From contig CM060900.1 of assembly GCA_030762935.1 (NCBI GenBank), forward strand, positions 109,520,620 through 109,584,619: a DNA stretch of 64,000 nucleotides, in the 5' to 3' direction. Made by a program: the position numbers and the translations under genes. The notes under the pieces are model-generated. The model ran no database searches, was not told where the DNA came from, and saw only the letters and a list, made by a program, of their open reading frames with translations. Source of the DNA: Hymenopus coronatus. Taxonomy: Eukaryota; Arthropoda; Insecta; Mantodea; Hymenopodidae. Every line of letters begins with the position of its first letter. Within the stretch, counting starts at the first letter, position 1. This document shows positions 1 through 9,965 of this stretch, piece after piece.

Positions 1-144
1 ATTTACACACTTTGCTGTGTGATACAGTACATAAAGAGAGTAAGTTTTTTAAAGAGCATGTCGCTATATGATGGTTTGGAAACGTCATGTCGTTTGCATG
101 TTCAGGAAAAAACAAACAAAAACTAATGATTTCCGAATTGAGAA

Positions 145-565
145 TAGTTTAAGTATTTGAAAAATGAAACCAATAACAAGGAATATCACGGAAACAATTT
201 ATTTAGGTTTACTTAACAAAGTAGTTTGAGAAAAAAAATTGATTCAAAGGGTTCTATTTTTTCTTTCTTTTTTGCAGTAAGATTATGTAGAAGTGAATCA
301 GAATTAAGAGGAACTTCAAAGGCTATTCCCAGAAAATTCAAGATAAGTCATTTCATTTGACATGAACATATCTTGCGCATGATGCATTTTAATTAAAATG
401 AAGAGTTTTGGGGGGAGCATTTTCTTTAGAATCTTCCCGCATCCATGGAAAATGCTGAATTAAAAACCACGTTTAGTATTTGACCTTCCAATACGCACAT
501 ACACACGCACAAACACACACATAGGGCCCTTTTTCTCAAAGAGCTTTTCTTGGGACTTAGGGAGT
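145..565 (+). repeat. Family A copy A1 (degraded, partial)
   Basis: It begins inside the family unit at AAGTATTT / GAAACCAATAACAAGGAATATC. It then loses about 100 bases, resumes at GGCTATTCCCAGAAAATTCAAGA, and continues through the block around CGCATCCATGG to the ACACAC stretch near 500-525. The two ends of the unit are missing. Confidence 0.75.
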
Positions 566-610
566 CGCAAAATTCAGTTAAATTTTGTGAAAACAAGGGT
601 GGAGATTACT

Positions 611-811
611 GCCTCCTTGGTTGAGTGGTCAGCGAACTAACTTCTCACCCGGAGGTCCCGGGTTCGATTCCCGGCTGGAGCGGGGCATTTTTCTTTAACC
701 AGAATTATTGTCTATCCGTCAGAGTCTGGAAGTAAAGAACCTACAGCAAAGCCCCCGATATGACCTTAGACTTTAAAGGGGGCTATATCAGTAAAACAAT
801 TAAGAAAAGAA
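611..811 (+). mobile_element. tRNA-derived SINE, family S1
   Basis: A tRNA-like head (611-682) carries an A box (TGGTTGAGTGG) and a B box (GGTTCGATTCC), followed by an unrelated body. The sequence GTGGAGAT lies on both sides (599-606 and 812-819) and looks like a target-site duplication. A second copy with the same body is at 62735. The acceptor stem pairs poorly, so I call a SINE and not a tRNA gene. Confidence 0.8.
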
Positions 812-930
812 GTGGAGATACATTTGATAGCTCATTGGTGTCTTAATAAAGCACAAGAGTTCAAACTTCCTCCAGATTGCTCAAATCATCAAATGGTACA
901 GAGGTTCGTAAAGTGGTTGAGAATAATATG

Positions 931-1796
931 AAAAGTACTCTCCCTACACGTACTATGTATATAGTTTATAGGGAACGTATTATATTGCACCGGAAAATTC
1001 GATTCTGAGATTTCACCGAAAGTAGATGTTTAGGGCGCATTATATAAAAAAAAACATTATTAGAAAAAGGTCCGTGTGTGTCTGTAAGCACGATAACTCA
1101 AAAACGAAAAGTCGGTAAAATACCAAACTTAGTTTATAAGTTCATTATACGTTCTTCAGTATCTTCCAAGGATACGACACAACGATTTTGAAGAAAACCC
1201 CCATCCCAAACTACCCTTTACATGGGAAAATGTTCGAAACTTTTGATTTTCTCAAAAATGCCTCTAACGATTTTGATTAAAATACCGCATATTAAAGAGA
1301 TTTACACTTCAAATAAAATATATATCTTGAATTATCTGGGAATAGCCTCTGAAGAACTCTCTATTCTGGATGAATTTTGTTGGATTTTGCATAACTAGTA
1401 AACCGTAACAGCTAGACAAACTTATTACAAAAAATGTAGACCTCGTTAACACACACAATTTATGTCTTCTATATATACTATTTTTTCTTGGAGTTGACAA
1501 TTTTCGAGAAATAACTTGTTATTGGTTTCTGTTTTAAAATAATTTCACATACGGGAATTTGTCAACTCCTGGAAATGCAAAGAAACGGATTCCATCCACA
1601 TGGAAACTGGCTTTCCAAAGATTTGACTATCGCTTTAGCCTAGTGTGTTCCATTATTTCCCTTCTACTTACAAGAAAGCATTTCTGCTAACGTTTATCTC
1701 GATTAACATGAAGGAGACAGAATAATAAGCGTTTTAACAATAATTTGTTATAGAGATGTAGAGAAAGTCATGTGAATGGAACGTATCAGAATTTTT
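931..1796 (-). repeat. Family A copy A2 (near full length)
   Basis: On the minus strand it runs from the TCTGATACG start (near 1790) to the degraded end palindrome around 940-965. All internal blocks are present in order, including the CTATTCCCAG block near 1340 and the unit's GAAGATACTGAA block near 1155-1170. Confidence 0.9.
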
Positions 1797-2064
1797 AAAG
1801 TTGTAAAATACTATAGCTTTTCTTTAGCTCAAGTGCACAAATGTGTGATCCTATTGGCCAAGCGGTGTAGTTCTGCATAAAATGCCGGGACTCCACTGCC
1901 CCAACTACACACATAAAACTTGAAAAACATGTTTACAATTCTAATCATCATTCGTCTCCACTGCATAAACAACTGAGGCAAAATGCGTTGCGTTTTTTAG
2001 TATCAACATCACGTGGTTTCGAATTATCAAGTGTCAACTTTTGCAGTAACAATATATACTTTGT

Positions 2065-2361
2065 AGGTCGTCTCCTTAGCGCGGTGGTAGCGCAGGTGGT
2101 AGCGCGGCTGCTTGCCACGCGGGAGACCTGAACCGGGGCGCACTTGGCCTCGTGAGGTCCCTGGGGGGTCAATTGAGGAGCTACTTGGAGAAGTAGCGGC
2201 TCCAGGTCAACCGGCCGGGAGGGATTCGAGGCGCTCACCACGCCTCATCCTTCTATACTGCACCCCATCCATGACGTCCGTCATGGACCGAGATTGGGGA
2301 CGCAGCGGCCGGGTGGTAAGGCCAAGGTTCCCTGTGAGCTGTCGTGCCATGGTGTTAGGTT
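2065..2361 (+). mobile_element. GC-rich SINE-like retroposon, family S2
   Basis: This 297-bp GC-rich insert sits in AT-rich DNA. A 14-bp near-identical duplication (AATATATACTTTGT at 2051-2064, AATATACACTTTGT at 2362-2375) flanks it, as expected for LINE-type target-primed insertion. The head has a plausible A box (TAGCGCGGTGGTAGCGC), while a normal B box is not obvious. It ends GTGTTAGGTT. A short open frame inside (2112-2363) has no recognisable protein and is probably chance. Confidence 0.7.
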
Positions 2362-2400
2362 AATATACACTTTGTGGAATACCCGCAAGATATAAGAAAA

Positions 2401-3183
2401 AAAAGTCCAACATTCACATGACTTTTTCTACCCTGTATCGTTATAGTGGCTACTTATACAAACTATTCATATGAAAGCTTATTTTGCTATCTGCGTCATG
2501 TTAATCCATTTACCGAAATAGTTGCATTACACATTTCGCCATAAATACAAAGAAAATAGCAACAATCAAATGTTTAAGAATTAAACGCTTTAGACTAGTG
2601 TTAAAATTCCATTCTCTTTCCATGAATTTGCGAGAAACAACTTAAAATCAACAGAATGACAAAAATATTGAACAGTTCGAACCAGCAATAACTGATATCT
2701 CAAAAACGGCTGTCACAAAAAATGTGTATTTCAAAGACATCTACATCTTAACGCTTATCGTATACAGTTATACTTCTAGGTTTTACAAATTTCCTTCCCA
2801 ATAAAGCGGTCCTCACATGCTATTCCCATAAAATTCGAGATACACATTTGATTTTCTTGCAAATATTTTTAATATGTGTCATTTTTCTCAAAACGTTTTG
2901 AGAAAATGAATTTCGAAAAAAGTTCCTTGTTAAAGACATGTTGAGGGTGGGAACATTTTCTTTAAAATCTGTGTGTCGCATCTTGGGAAATTATTAAATA
3001 TTAACACCAAGAGCTTTCTGTTTATATGACTTTTCGTTTATGAGTTATGTTGTACACACGCACGCACACACACACAATTTTATGTTTTTTTTTTCAGGGG
3101 TCCCCTTCATGTGCATTTCCGGTGAAATGTCGGTGCCGAATTTTTGTATGGAATGCTATACTTTCTCTTACTATGTACGTGGT
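2401..3183 (+). repeat. Family A copy A3 (near full length, diverged)
   Basis: The start block CATTCACATGACTTTTTCTA is recognisable at 2411, followed by all internal blocks. The ACACAC stretch is at 3056-3076, followed by AGGGGTCC, the CCGGTGAAAT block and a partial end palindrome near 3158-3183. It begins 25 bases after the duplicated target of SINE S2. Confidence 0.85.
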
Positions 3184-3373
3184 TCTAAGCAATTGAAACA
3201 ATAAAAATTACATTTTGTCTGACAAATTGAGGATATATTTTGTTTTAAGAATTTTCTAAGAATGTCAGAAGAACATTTCAGTTTGTTGCCGACCACAATT
3301 TCAGCAACAATTGCAAAACAGGACATGATTTTCAGAGTAGCCCTAACAGCCGAATTGAGGTTAGGCTTCCATC

Positions 3374-4216
3374 CTTTTTACATTGTATATAGAGAAGGTA
3401 TTGTATTCCACCCAAAAGTTCGATAGCGATATTTCGCCGGAAATACATGTTTTGAGACCCCATTAAACAAAAAATATTTCTTAAGAAATAGGTTAATGTG
3501 TGTGTGGACAGCATAGCTCAAAAATAAAAAAGTCTGTTAAATACCAAACTCGATATTTAAGTTTAATTTCTCCCAATGATGTGAAAAGAAGCTTTTCGAG
3601 AAAATCCCCCACTCGGAACTACGTTTTACACTATACAAAATAGCAACATTGTCGAAAATTTTGATTTTCTGAAAAATGGCCCACAATTTTGATTAAATAT
3701 CGTATGTTAAGATGTTTACGAAACATAACATCAATATATACATAAAATGTATATCTTGAACTTTCTGGGAATAGCCTCCGATGACCTCTCTATTCTGGAT
3801 GAATTTTCTGGATTTTGCGCAACTAATAAACCGTACGAGATAGACAAAAACTTACTCTACAAAAAATGTAGATCTCTTTAAAACACACTATGTGTCTCAT
3901 ATACTGACTATTTCTGAGATATTGCTTGTTATTGGTTTCAGCTTTAAAAAACTAATGTTTTTCTCATACGGGAATTTGTCAACTCCAGGCCTTACCAATA
4001 AAGAGGTTTCAATCCCATAGCAGCCAGCTTTTAAAATACATAATTTTCAGTTTAGCCTACGGTATTCCCCTATATCCCTTGTGCATGGAAGCAAGTAATA
4101 AGACTATTTCTGCTAATTTTATCTCGCTTAGCATGAAATAGATAGAAGAATAAACTTTATAATACCGATTTGTTACAGAGATGTAGAGAATGGGAACATT
4201 ATAAGATTAGTTTTTC
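3374..4216 (-). repeat. Family A copy A4 (near full length)
   Basis: All blocks are in order on the minus strand: the end region near 3380-3410, TTCGCCGGAAATACATG, the GGGAATAGCC block at 3767 and the CTTGTGCATGG region. The start is degraded near 4216. The end palindrome is shortened. Confidence 0.9.
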
Positions 4217-4440
4217 TTTCCTTCTCTCCGTTCGCATGAGTGCATTTGTTTATATGCCGGGACAAAGTTAGTCGGGTCTGCGCGAAGTTAGCCGAATACA
4301 CAGCATACTCAACATGTTGGAAAATAAGTTTGTTTAGCCAAAACATGTTGAATCAACGTGTTTCGCAAGAGGCCAGTGGAGACATTCGTTAACCGTCGTC
4401 ATGTTGGGCTCATTGTGTTGAATGAACAAGTTTTGTTGAT

Positions 4441-4682
4441 TGTTTTTTTTTTTAAACAGTAACGGAGTCTGATCAGGTCTCTGGCGCTGTATCCCTATTT
4501 ACATTTCCCCCCGTAGGTTTTACTGATTACTGGTTTACTGGTTTTACTATTTCTTTTACAAACATATACACATTGCACAAACATATAACACCCATGCCCA
4601 AGGCGGGACTCGAACCCACGATCCCCTGCCCACGAAGCACCAAAGCGAGACGCTTTAGTGAACGTGGCCATGGAGACCCTTG
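4441..4682 (-). mobile_element. tRNA-derived SINE, family S3
   Basis: On the minus strand a head with CATGGCCACGTTCACTAAAGCG is followed by a B box (GGGTTCGAGTCC), then GCCTTGGGCATGGG, and a body ending GGGGAAATGTAAATAGGG plus an A-rich tail. The same order is seen in the plus-strand copy at 47339. Confidence 0.8.
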
Positions 4683-5013
4683 TAGATGCAGAGGAGGCCT
4701 ACCTTAAGGGGTAGAAAATTTATTTTATCGATATTTTAAAAGCAATACATTTTGTCTATTGTGCGGAGTAGCATGTCGCGAAAAACTCGGTCAGTGGAAA
4801 ATACGGTATTTGAAAGAAAAAAAAAAAAATCACTCGACGTTCCTGAATAGATACCCGAAGAGAGATATGGGGTGGTTTAGAAATTCCAATGTAAAATTAA
4901 AGCAGTCAAGTCTGATTTACTTGGGTTTGCTTTGCTACCGTGCGTAAGCAATTGTAATGAGTACTGTATGAAAGCCTAATGCTTATGTTTAATTGAAAAG
5001 TGCCTCGAATAAA

Positions 5014-5016
5014 ATA

Positions 5017-5068
<52 letters not shown>

Positions 5069-5159
5069 GCCATTTCTATCGCACTTTACGCAGCCTTTGG
5101 AATGACGAAATTATATATCCCCCCATTATTTTGGCATGTTTGTAACTACCTTAATAGTA

Positions 5160-5203
<44 letters not shown>

Positions 5204-5226
5204 CAAATAATAATAACAATAATAAG
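5014..5226. repeat. Two AAT microsatellites
   Basis: Long AAT runs at about 5016-5068 and 5160-5202 (with an imperfect extension to 5226) are separated by about 90 bases of unique sequence. Confidence 0.95.
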
Positions 5227-5400
5227 TTATTTAAGCTGTATATTTTGGTATTCTTGTTCCGAGTTCTCATCTTCACCTGATATGTGCCCTTCTAATATTA
5301 ATTACTTCCATCACAACAACTTGATCATAATTATGACAAGAATATGCGTTACTTTCATATGACCGTCTGTACACCCATTCTTCACCCAAATATTCTTTTA

Positions 5401-6300
5401 AAACCTTATTTATCTATCTAGTATTTCATGCTAGTCGAAATGGACATTCCCATAAATAGTTTAATTCCATAATTCCATGTGGGTAAAAGGGGAAAGCCAA
5501 ATGTTTTAACCACGGGCTGGCACGTAATGCATGAATTTGACATTCCGTTCTCTTTGCATGACCGCGAGAAAAAAAAAAAAAAACGAGTGACGATTTGCCA
5601 ATTGGAAAAGAATACCAAGTATTTGAAAACTCAAATGTAACATACATAGTTAGGGCCATAAAAATATGTTATTTGACATAAACTGTGATACGTATATACA
5701 TCGTTTATGTGGTAGATTACTTGCCAAAAGTGATGTCAAATGAATTGAGGACAAAAACCAATTACCGATCGACCAACAGATCAAGAAAAGATAAACTGCC
5801 TCTGATTGGTCACACACTGCGCAGGTAGCAGCATAGCAAAACAAGCACTAAATGAAATCTGCAGGGCTACATGAAGAGCTAAGATGACATAGGGGGGTTT
5901 GGTAGAGACAAAGAGCGAGCAGTTTGGATATAATTGGGGAAATCTGAAACGCATGGCACAGATGGCACATTTTTGTTTCGTCCTTATGTTCAAAGGAACG
6001 TTAATATGTACAGTAGATAAATATCCGTCTCTTACAGTTGCAACTTATAACAAATTTAATTCAGAATGAAAAAAACTCCACAGGCACTCCCATAAAATTC
6101 ACAACACATCTACATTTGGTTTAATATGAAAGAATCTTCAAAATTTAGTATTTTAATAAAAATCGTTAAGACATTTTTGAGAAAATAGAAAAATAGCAAA
6201 CGTTTTTGTATGTAAAGGTAGCTTGATATCGGGATTTTTCTTGCAAATCTTCGGATCGCATCCTACTAAGTTTGGTATTTAACCAAGTTTTCATTGTAAG
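5401..6300 (+). repeat. Family A copy A5, interrupted
   Basis: The left part (5401-5660) carries the TTTCATGCTAGTCGAAAT and CTTTGCATGACCGCGAG blocks. The right part (6005-6300) carries TCTCTTACAG, CTCCCATAAAATTCA, TTTTTGAGAAAAT and ATCCTACTAAGTTTGG. The 344 bases between them (5661-6004) are not family A. The unit's outer ends are missing. Confidence 0.7.
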
Positions 6301-6569
6301 TTTCCATTTTCTAAGATTGAAATGTATCATCTAATTGAAGATGCTCGAGAATGTGCGATTCCTTTATTTTTTTTTTCTCACACGAGCTCATTAACAACAC
6401 TGACTCGTGATAAAAAAGAGGCGAGTTTTGCTAGTCCATGCTAACTAATTTGAAACCACTTTTAGGCAAACTTATAAAGTGGGTAACGGAATCGATTTTA
6501 TATGATCAGTACAATGTATTAGGGATAGCCGTGAATTGGTAATCGATAGATAATATCGCACGAGTGCTA

Positions 6570-6680
6570 CGTGCCCTATTTTAGATATTTTACCGGAATG
6601 AGCTTTTCATGTTCCTTGAATCCAAAACTGGGAGATTTTTTATAAAAATGTCCGCGCATGTCAGTGATGAACAGTGTGCA
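6570..6680 (-). repeat. Family A fragment A6 (weak)
   Basis: A short degraded piece of the unit's 3' quarter: TTTTACCGGAATGAG, TTCCTTGAATCC, then GTCCGCGCATGTCAGTGA. The match is by block order only. Confidence 0.45.
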
Positions 6681-7567
6681 TTAACGATTTATTCAATATA
6701 CTACCGTATGAAGAAAATTGCAAATTTATTTTGCTTTCCCCCCCAAAAAAAAAAAAACTGGCCATGCTATGCTGCGGTTTAGACAACCTTCTGTGAAAAA
6801 TTGCCAAAATATATAAATATAAATTCTTGTGCCACTTAACGCTATTGTGTTATAAATATTAAACCATCAAATTATTATTCTTTTATTTCTACCTAGTCCT
6901 TATAGCTGTATGCCCATTTAAAGTACGCCATACAGCAATTCAAGTATCGGCCCATAAGCCTAACTTCATACAAATTTGTAGTGAAAGCGATACGTTTTTC
7001 CAATACATAAGTGAAGGCCTCATTCAAGAAGGGCCTCACGAATCTTTAAATAGGCACTAAATTAGCCGCAGCGAAGCAGAAAAGGCGAAGGACGGCCTTT
7101 GTGTGCACTAAATGCCTGTTAAACCAAATAAACTTAGAAACTGTGTTCTTTTCGCGTTGTAGCTTTTAAATTCTCCTTTCTCGGATTTTCATTTGTCGTC
7201 ACATTCCAATTCTCAAATCGTTCTAAGCGATTAGGGTATAAATCAATGAAATTTTGTACACTCCATGTTATTAACAAGATAAAACTGTAATAAACGTTTG
7301 TTAATATGCTCAGTTGTGACGTTATTCAACAATAATATTCACATTTTGTAAATGTTTCAGCAAAAACTGAAGGGTAGTATTTAACATATATTTCCTCCCA
7401 AATTAATAATATAATTAAACATTTACCTCTAAAGCTTATTAATATTAGTATATAACAATGACAATAATGAATACCATTTTAAAATATTAGATTTTAAAAA
7501 AAAGAAATTATTGTATCATAAGGAACATTTTTCGAACACTAGAAAAACAAAAGCGAAAAAGTACATG

Positions 7568-7702
7568 GCTGGTTTCTATGTGGATGAAATCCGTTTCTAT
7601 GCATTCCCAGCAGTTGACAAATGCCCGTATTTGAAAAATTTTAAGTATTTTAAAACTGAAAAAAATAATGAATATCTCAAAATATTCAACTCCACGAAAA
7701 GA
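7568..7702 (+). repeat. Family A fragment A7, directly followed by A8
   Basis: It covers the middle of the unit from GCTGGTTTCTATGTGGAT through GTTGACAAATGCCCGTAT to CAACTCCACGAAAAG. It breaks off there, and the start of another copy follows with no spacer. Confidence 0.8.
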
Positions 7703-7832
7703 AATCTGATGTGTTACACTCACAAGACTTTCTCTAGCTACTCTACAAACAAGCTTCTTACGAAAGATAATTCTTCTTTCAACACCCTGCTAATCGAGAT
7801 AACTCTCGAACAAATTTTAAAAACTTGAAACT
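7703..7832 (+). repeat. Family A fragment A8 (5' end only)
   Basis: It opens with AAATCTGATGTGTTACACTCAC and TTTCTCTAGCTACTC, and runs to CTAATCGAGATAACTCTCG, where homology stops. It gives a good view of the family's 5' terminus. Confidence 0.85.
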
Positions 7833-8424
7833 TAAAAATATATATTATAAATTAAAGCCCGATTGCTGTGTTAACATTTCTGATAGCTGAAAATCTGGAC
7901 TTTTACAAGTTAAGGAATGGTATGCTTTTAAATTAATATTTATACCATATTACGTATACCATACGTAAACATTTAGGGGCCTTAGTAAAGTAAGGTATAT
8001 TGCACGCCCTTTCTGACCAATAAAAGAAAAGAAGCCGACAAAGTAACATACATTAGGCTTGGATTGGTGGGGATAAAATTCCTCGTATTTGTGTTGCAAA
8101 ATCACTGTATACCTAACAACTACTGTGTACATACATATTGTGTACGTGCAGCGAAAATTCCTGGAGCAAAGGTTTTTGTTCTGTTAGGGGACGCCAATAC
8201 ACAGCTCACCCAAACATGCGTACAAGTAACTTGGCACTGGAGCCTGATGGTGACTCATGAGTAGCGGTAATAAACAGCGTGCGCTTGTTTACGTTTAGTC
8301 GATAGCAGCGACTCTTTATCCTCGTCCTTGCAGTGTGTTCAGAAATTCTAACTATATGTTTGAATATCGAACGAATGATGAAACGGCTGTTTACGAGAGC
8401 AGTATTGTTTAAAGTTTCAAAAGC

Positions 8425-8573
8425 CGGACCCGGTTACCGTAACCGTTGGCACGTTTGGCGTTGACATTCTGTCGCGAAAAGGTCACAGGTTTGAATCCCG
8501 CTATGCGAATGGTGTTTCTGCATTTGTATACTATCATTCTCTCTCCTCTGATGGCCAATATGTTTGTAAAAAA
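8425..8573 (+). mobile_element. tRNA-derived SINE, family S4, copy 1
   Basis: A tRNA-like region with a B box (GGTTTGAATCC) at 8490 is followed by a body ending CTCTCCTCTGATGGCCAATA and an A-rich tail. The end matches the 3' end of the LINE at 63481. It is immediately followed by a second SINE with the same kind of end. Confidence 0.7.
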
Positions 8574-8726
8574 ATTTCAAAGCCGGGGCCGCGGGTTCGA
8601 ATCCTACTACGGCATGAATGTTTAGTGTATTGTGTTTCTATGTGTATATCCTTCCATCCTCCTGATGGCCAAATACGCGACGGCTGTAGGTCAATTTGTG
8701 TACCAAATAAATAAAACAACAAAACT
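8574..8726 (+). mobile_element. tRNA-derived SINE, family S4, copy 2
   Basis: Part of a tRNA-like head with a B box (GGTTCGAATCC, 8594-8604) precedes a body ending TCCTGATGGCCAAATA (8660-8675). The tail is AAATAAATAAAACAACAAAAC. The 16-base end is identical to 63481-63496 in a LINE 3' region. Confidence 0.75.
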
Positions 8727-9330
8727 AAAAATCTGTGCTAGAGAACATTTTAGTAAGAACAAGATCACTGTACTTGAAGTAACATTATCTTAAACTCATG
8801 AGAGAAATAAAGAAAAAAACTTATGATTACGTTGTTTATGACAAAATTACATGCATATTTTTTCTCCATTATTTTTAATATAACTTTTAATGAAACCTCT
8901 GTCGTCTGCGGAGATGAAGATTAATCAAATATGCGATATTGTACGACAGCTTCCTAGCTGCAGAACACCTTTTCATCTAAAGACATGTTTGTTAAAATGT
9001 AAAAAGAATTATTCGCCTATCTCGGCCCAGTTTACAACTTACCTATTCATTTAACAAGCTACAAATATCAGAGGAAAAATTACAAGTGTTCGTATACCCT
9101 GTTTCACTGCAGAAGTTTAACCTGTCAGTTTGAGAAACTTTACATATTCACACAAACAATTTACAAACATCACGCTCATTCTGTCCTACTCCCGTTTCGA
9201 ACGCGTTACAAAAACCACTAGGTGTCAATGTCTCTTCATATTTCTGGTACATTGATAAGTATAGATTTCCTTCATCTGAAAGACATGATATAAACTTATT
9301 TTATTATATTTTAAGATTAAAAGATAGCAA

Positions 9331-9584
9331 GCGCTATGACCTAGAGTTCAGACCACTTACCTCACCTAGCCGATCCGGGTTCGTTCCCCGCATGTGGGAT
9401 TTGTGGTGGGTGAGGTTTCTCCGATTTCCCCCACTATTTAATTCACAAATTGCTCCACAATCCTCTTTCCTTTCACCCATTTCACAGACATTTCATATCA
9501 TACTCTTCTTCACTTTCATACCAGGCATCTGGCCCCAGGTGCTGATTCGCAAGTCCTGCAGTAGCGGCTCGCAGTGATATTTTC
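9331..9584 (+). mobile_element. tRNA-derived SINE, family S5
   Basis: The head holds TTCAGACCACTTACC, CACCTAGCCGATCCGGG and a B-box-like GGGTTCGTTCC. The body has CACATGTGGG-type and TTTCTCCGATTTCCCCC segments, shared with the copy at 43708. AAGATAGCAA (9321) and AAGATAGGCAA (9585) may be the target duplication. Confidence 0.7.
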
Positions 9585-9647
9585 AAGATAGGCAATACCC
9601 GCAATAAGCAAATTACAGATCTAGTAGAACATTTTACTTAGGTACTT

Positions 9648-9965
9648 TTACTTGTAAGGTAAATCAATGCGTCGATTCTTCATGCTGGCATATCCCTTGA
9701 CATCGCACGATATCTCCTGTATTTCTTGCGAATGAAGAAGTTCGCGTTCAATAGACGCCGTCGCTAAAGCAGTAACCTTGTCCTGTCCCATTGTGCTCCT
9801 TAAGTACGACTTCACTCTGTTCAAGCAAGAGAAGCTTTTCCCGCCACTGCAACTTGTGGAAGGAATTGTTGCAACTAAGAGAAACAGTCTGTAAGCTTCC
9901 GGCAACACATTTGGAATATCACTTTCCACAAACAGTTTCATAACTTCAGTTACACTTCGAGACAA
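9648..9965 (-). pseudogene. hAT-family transposase relic (C-terminal dimerisation domain)
   Basis: The 105-residue open frame matches the C-terminal dimerisation (hATC) region typical of ZMYM1-like hAT transposases. Signs are the motif around TIPSTSCSGGKSFSCLNRVK (the family usually has a cysteine-serine-glutamate-arginine-serine-phenylalanine core here), then LRSTMGQDKV, a SIEREL-type helix, and an ending ASMKNRRIDL. In living elements this region lets transposase monomers pair. The BED finger, the catalytic RNase H-like core and both terminal inverted repeats are missing, so this is a fragment. The conserved glutamate-arginine of the core reads glycine-lysine here, another mark of decay. 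The start methionine is not meaningful. Confidence 0.85.

Noticed and set aside
611..682. A tRNA gene (Glu-like)
   Set aside because: The acceptor stem has several mismatches, the sequence continues into a SINE body seen again at 62735, and a target duplication flanks the whole unit.
2112..2363. An 83-codon GC-rich coding frame
   Set aside because: It lies wholly inside a 297-bp retroposon with target duplications; length and lack of motifs fit chance in GC-rich DNA.
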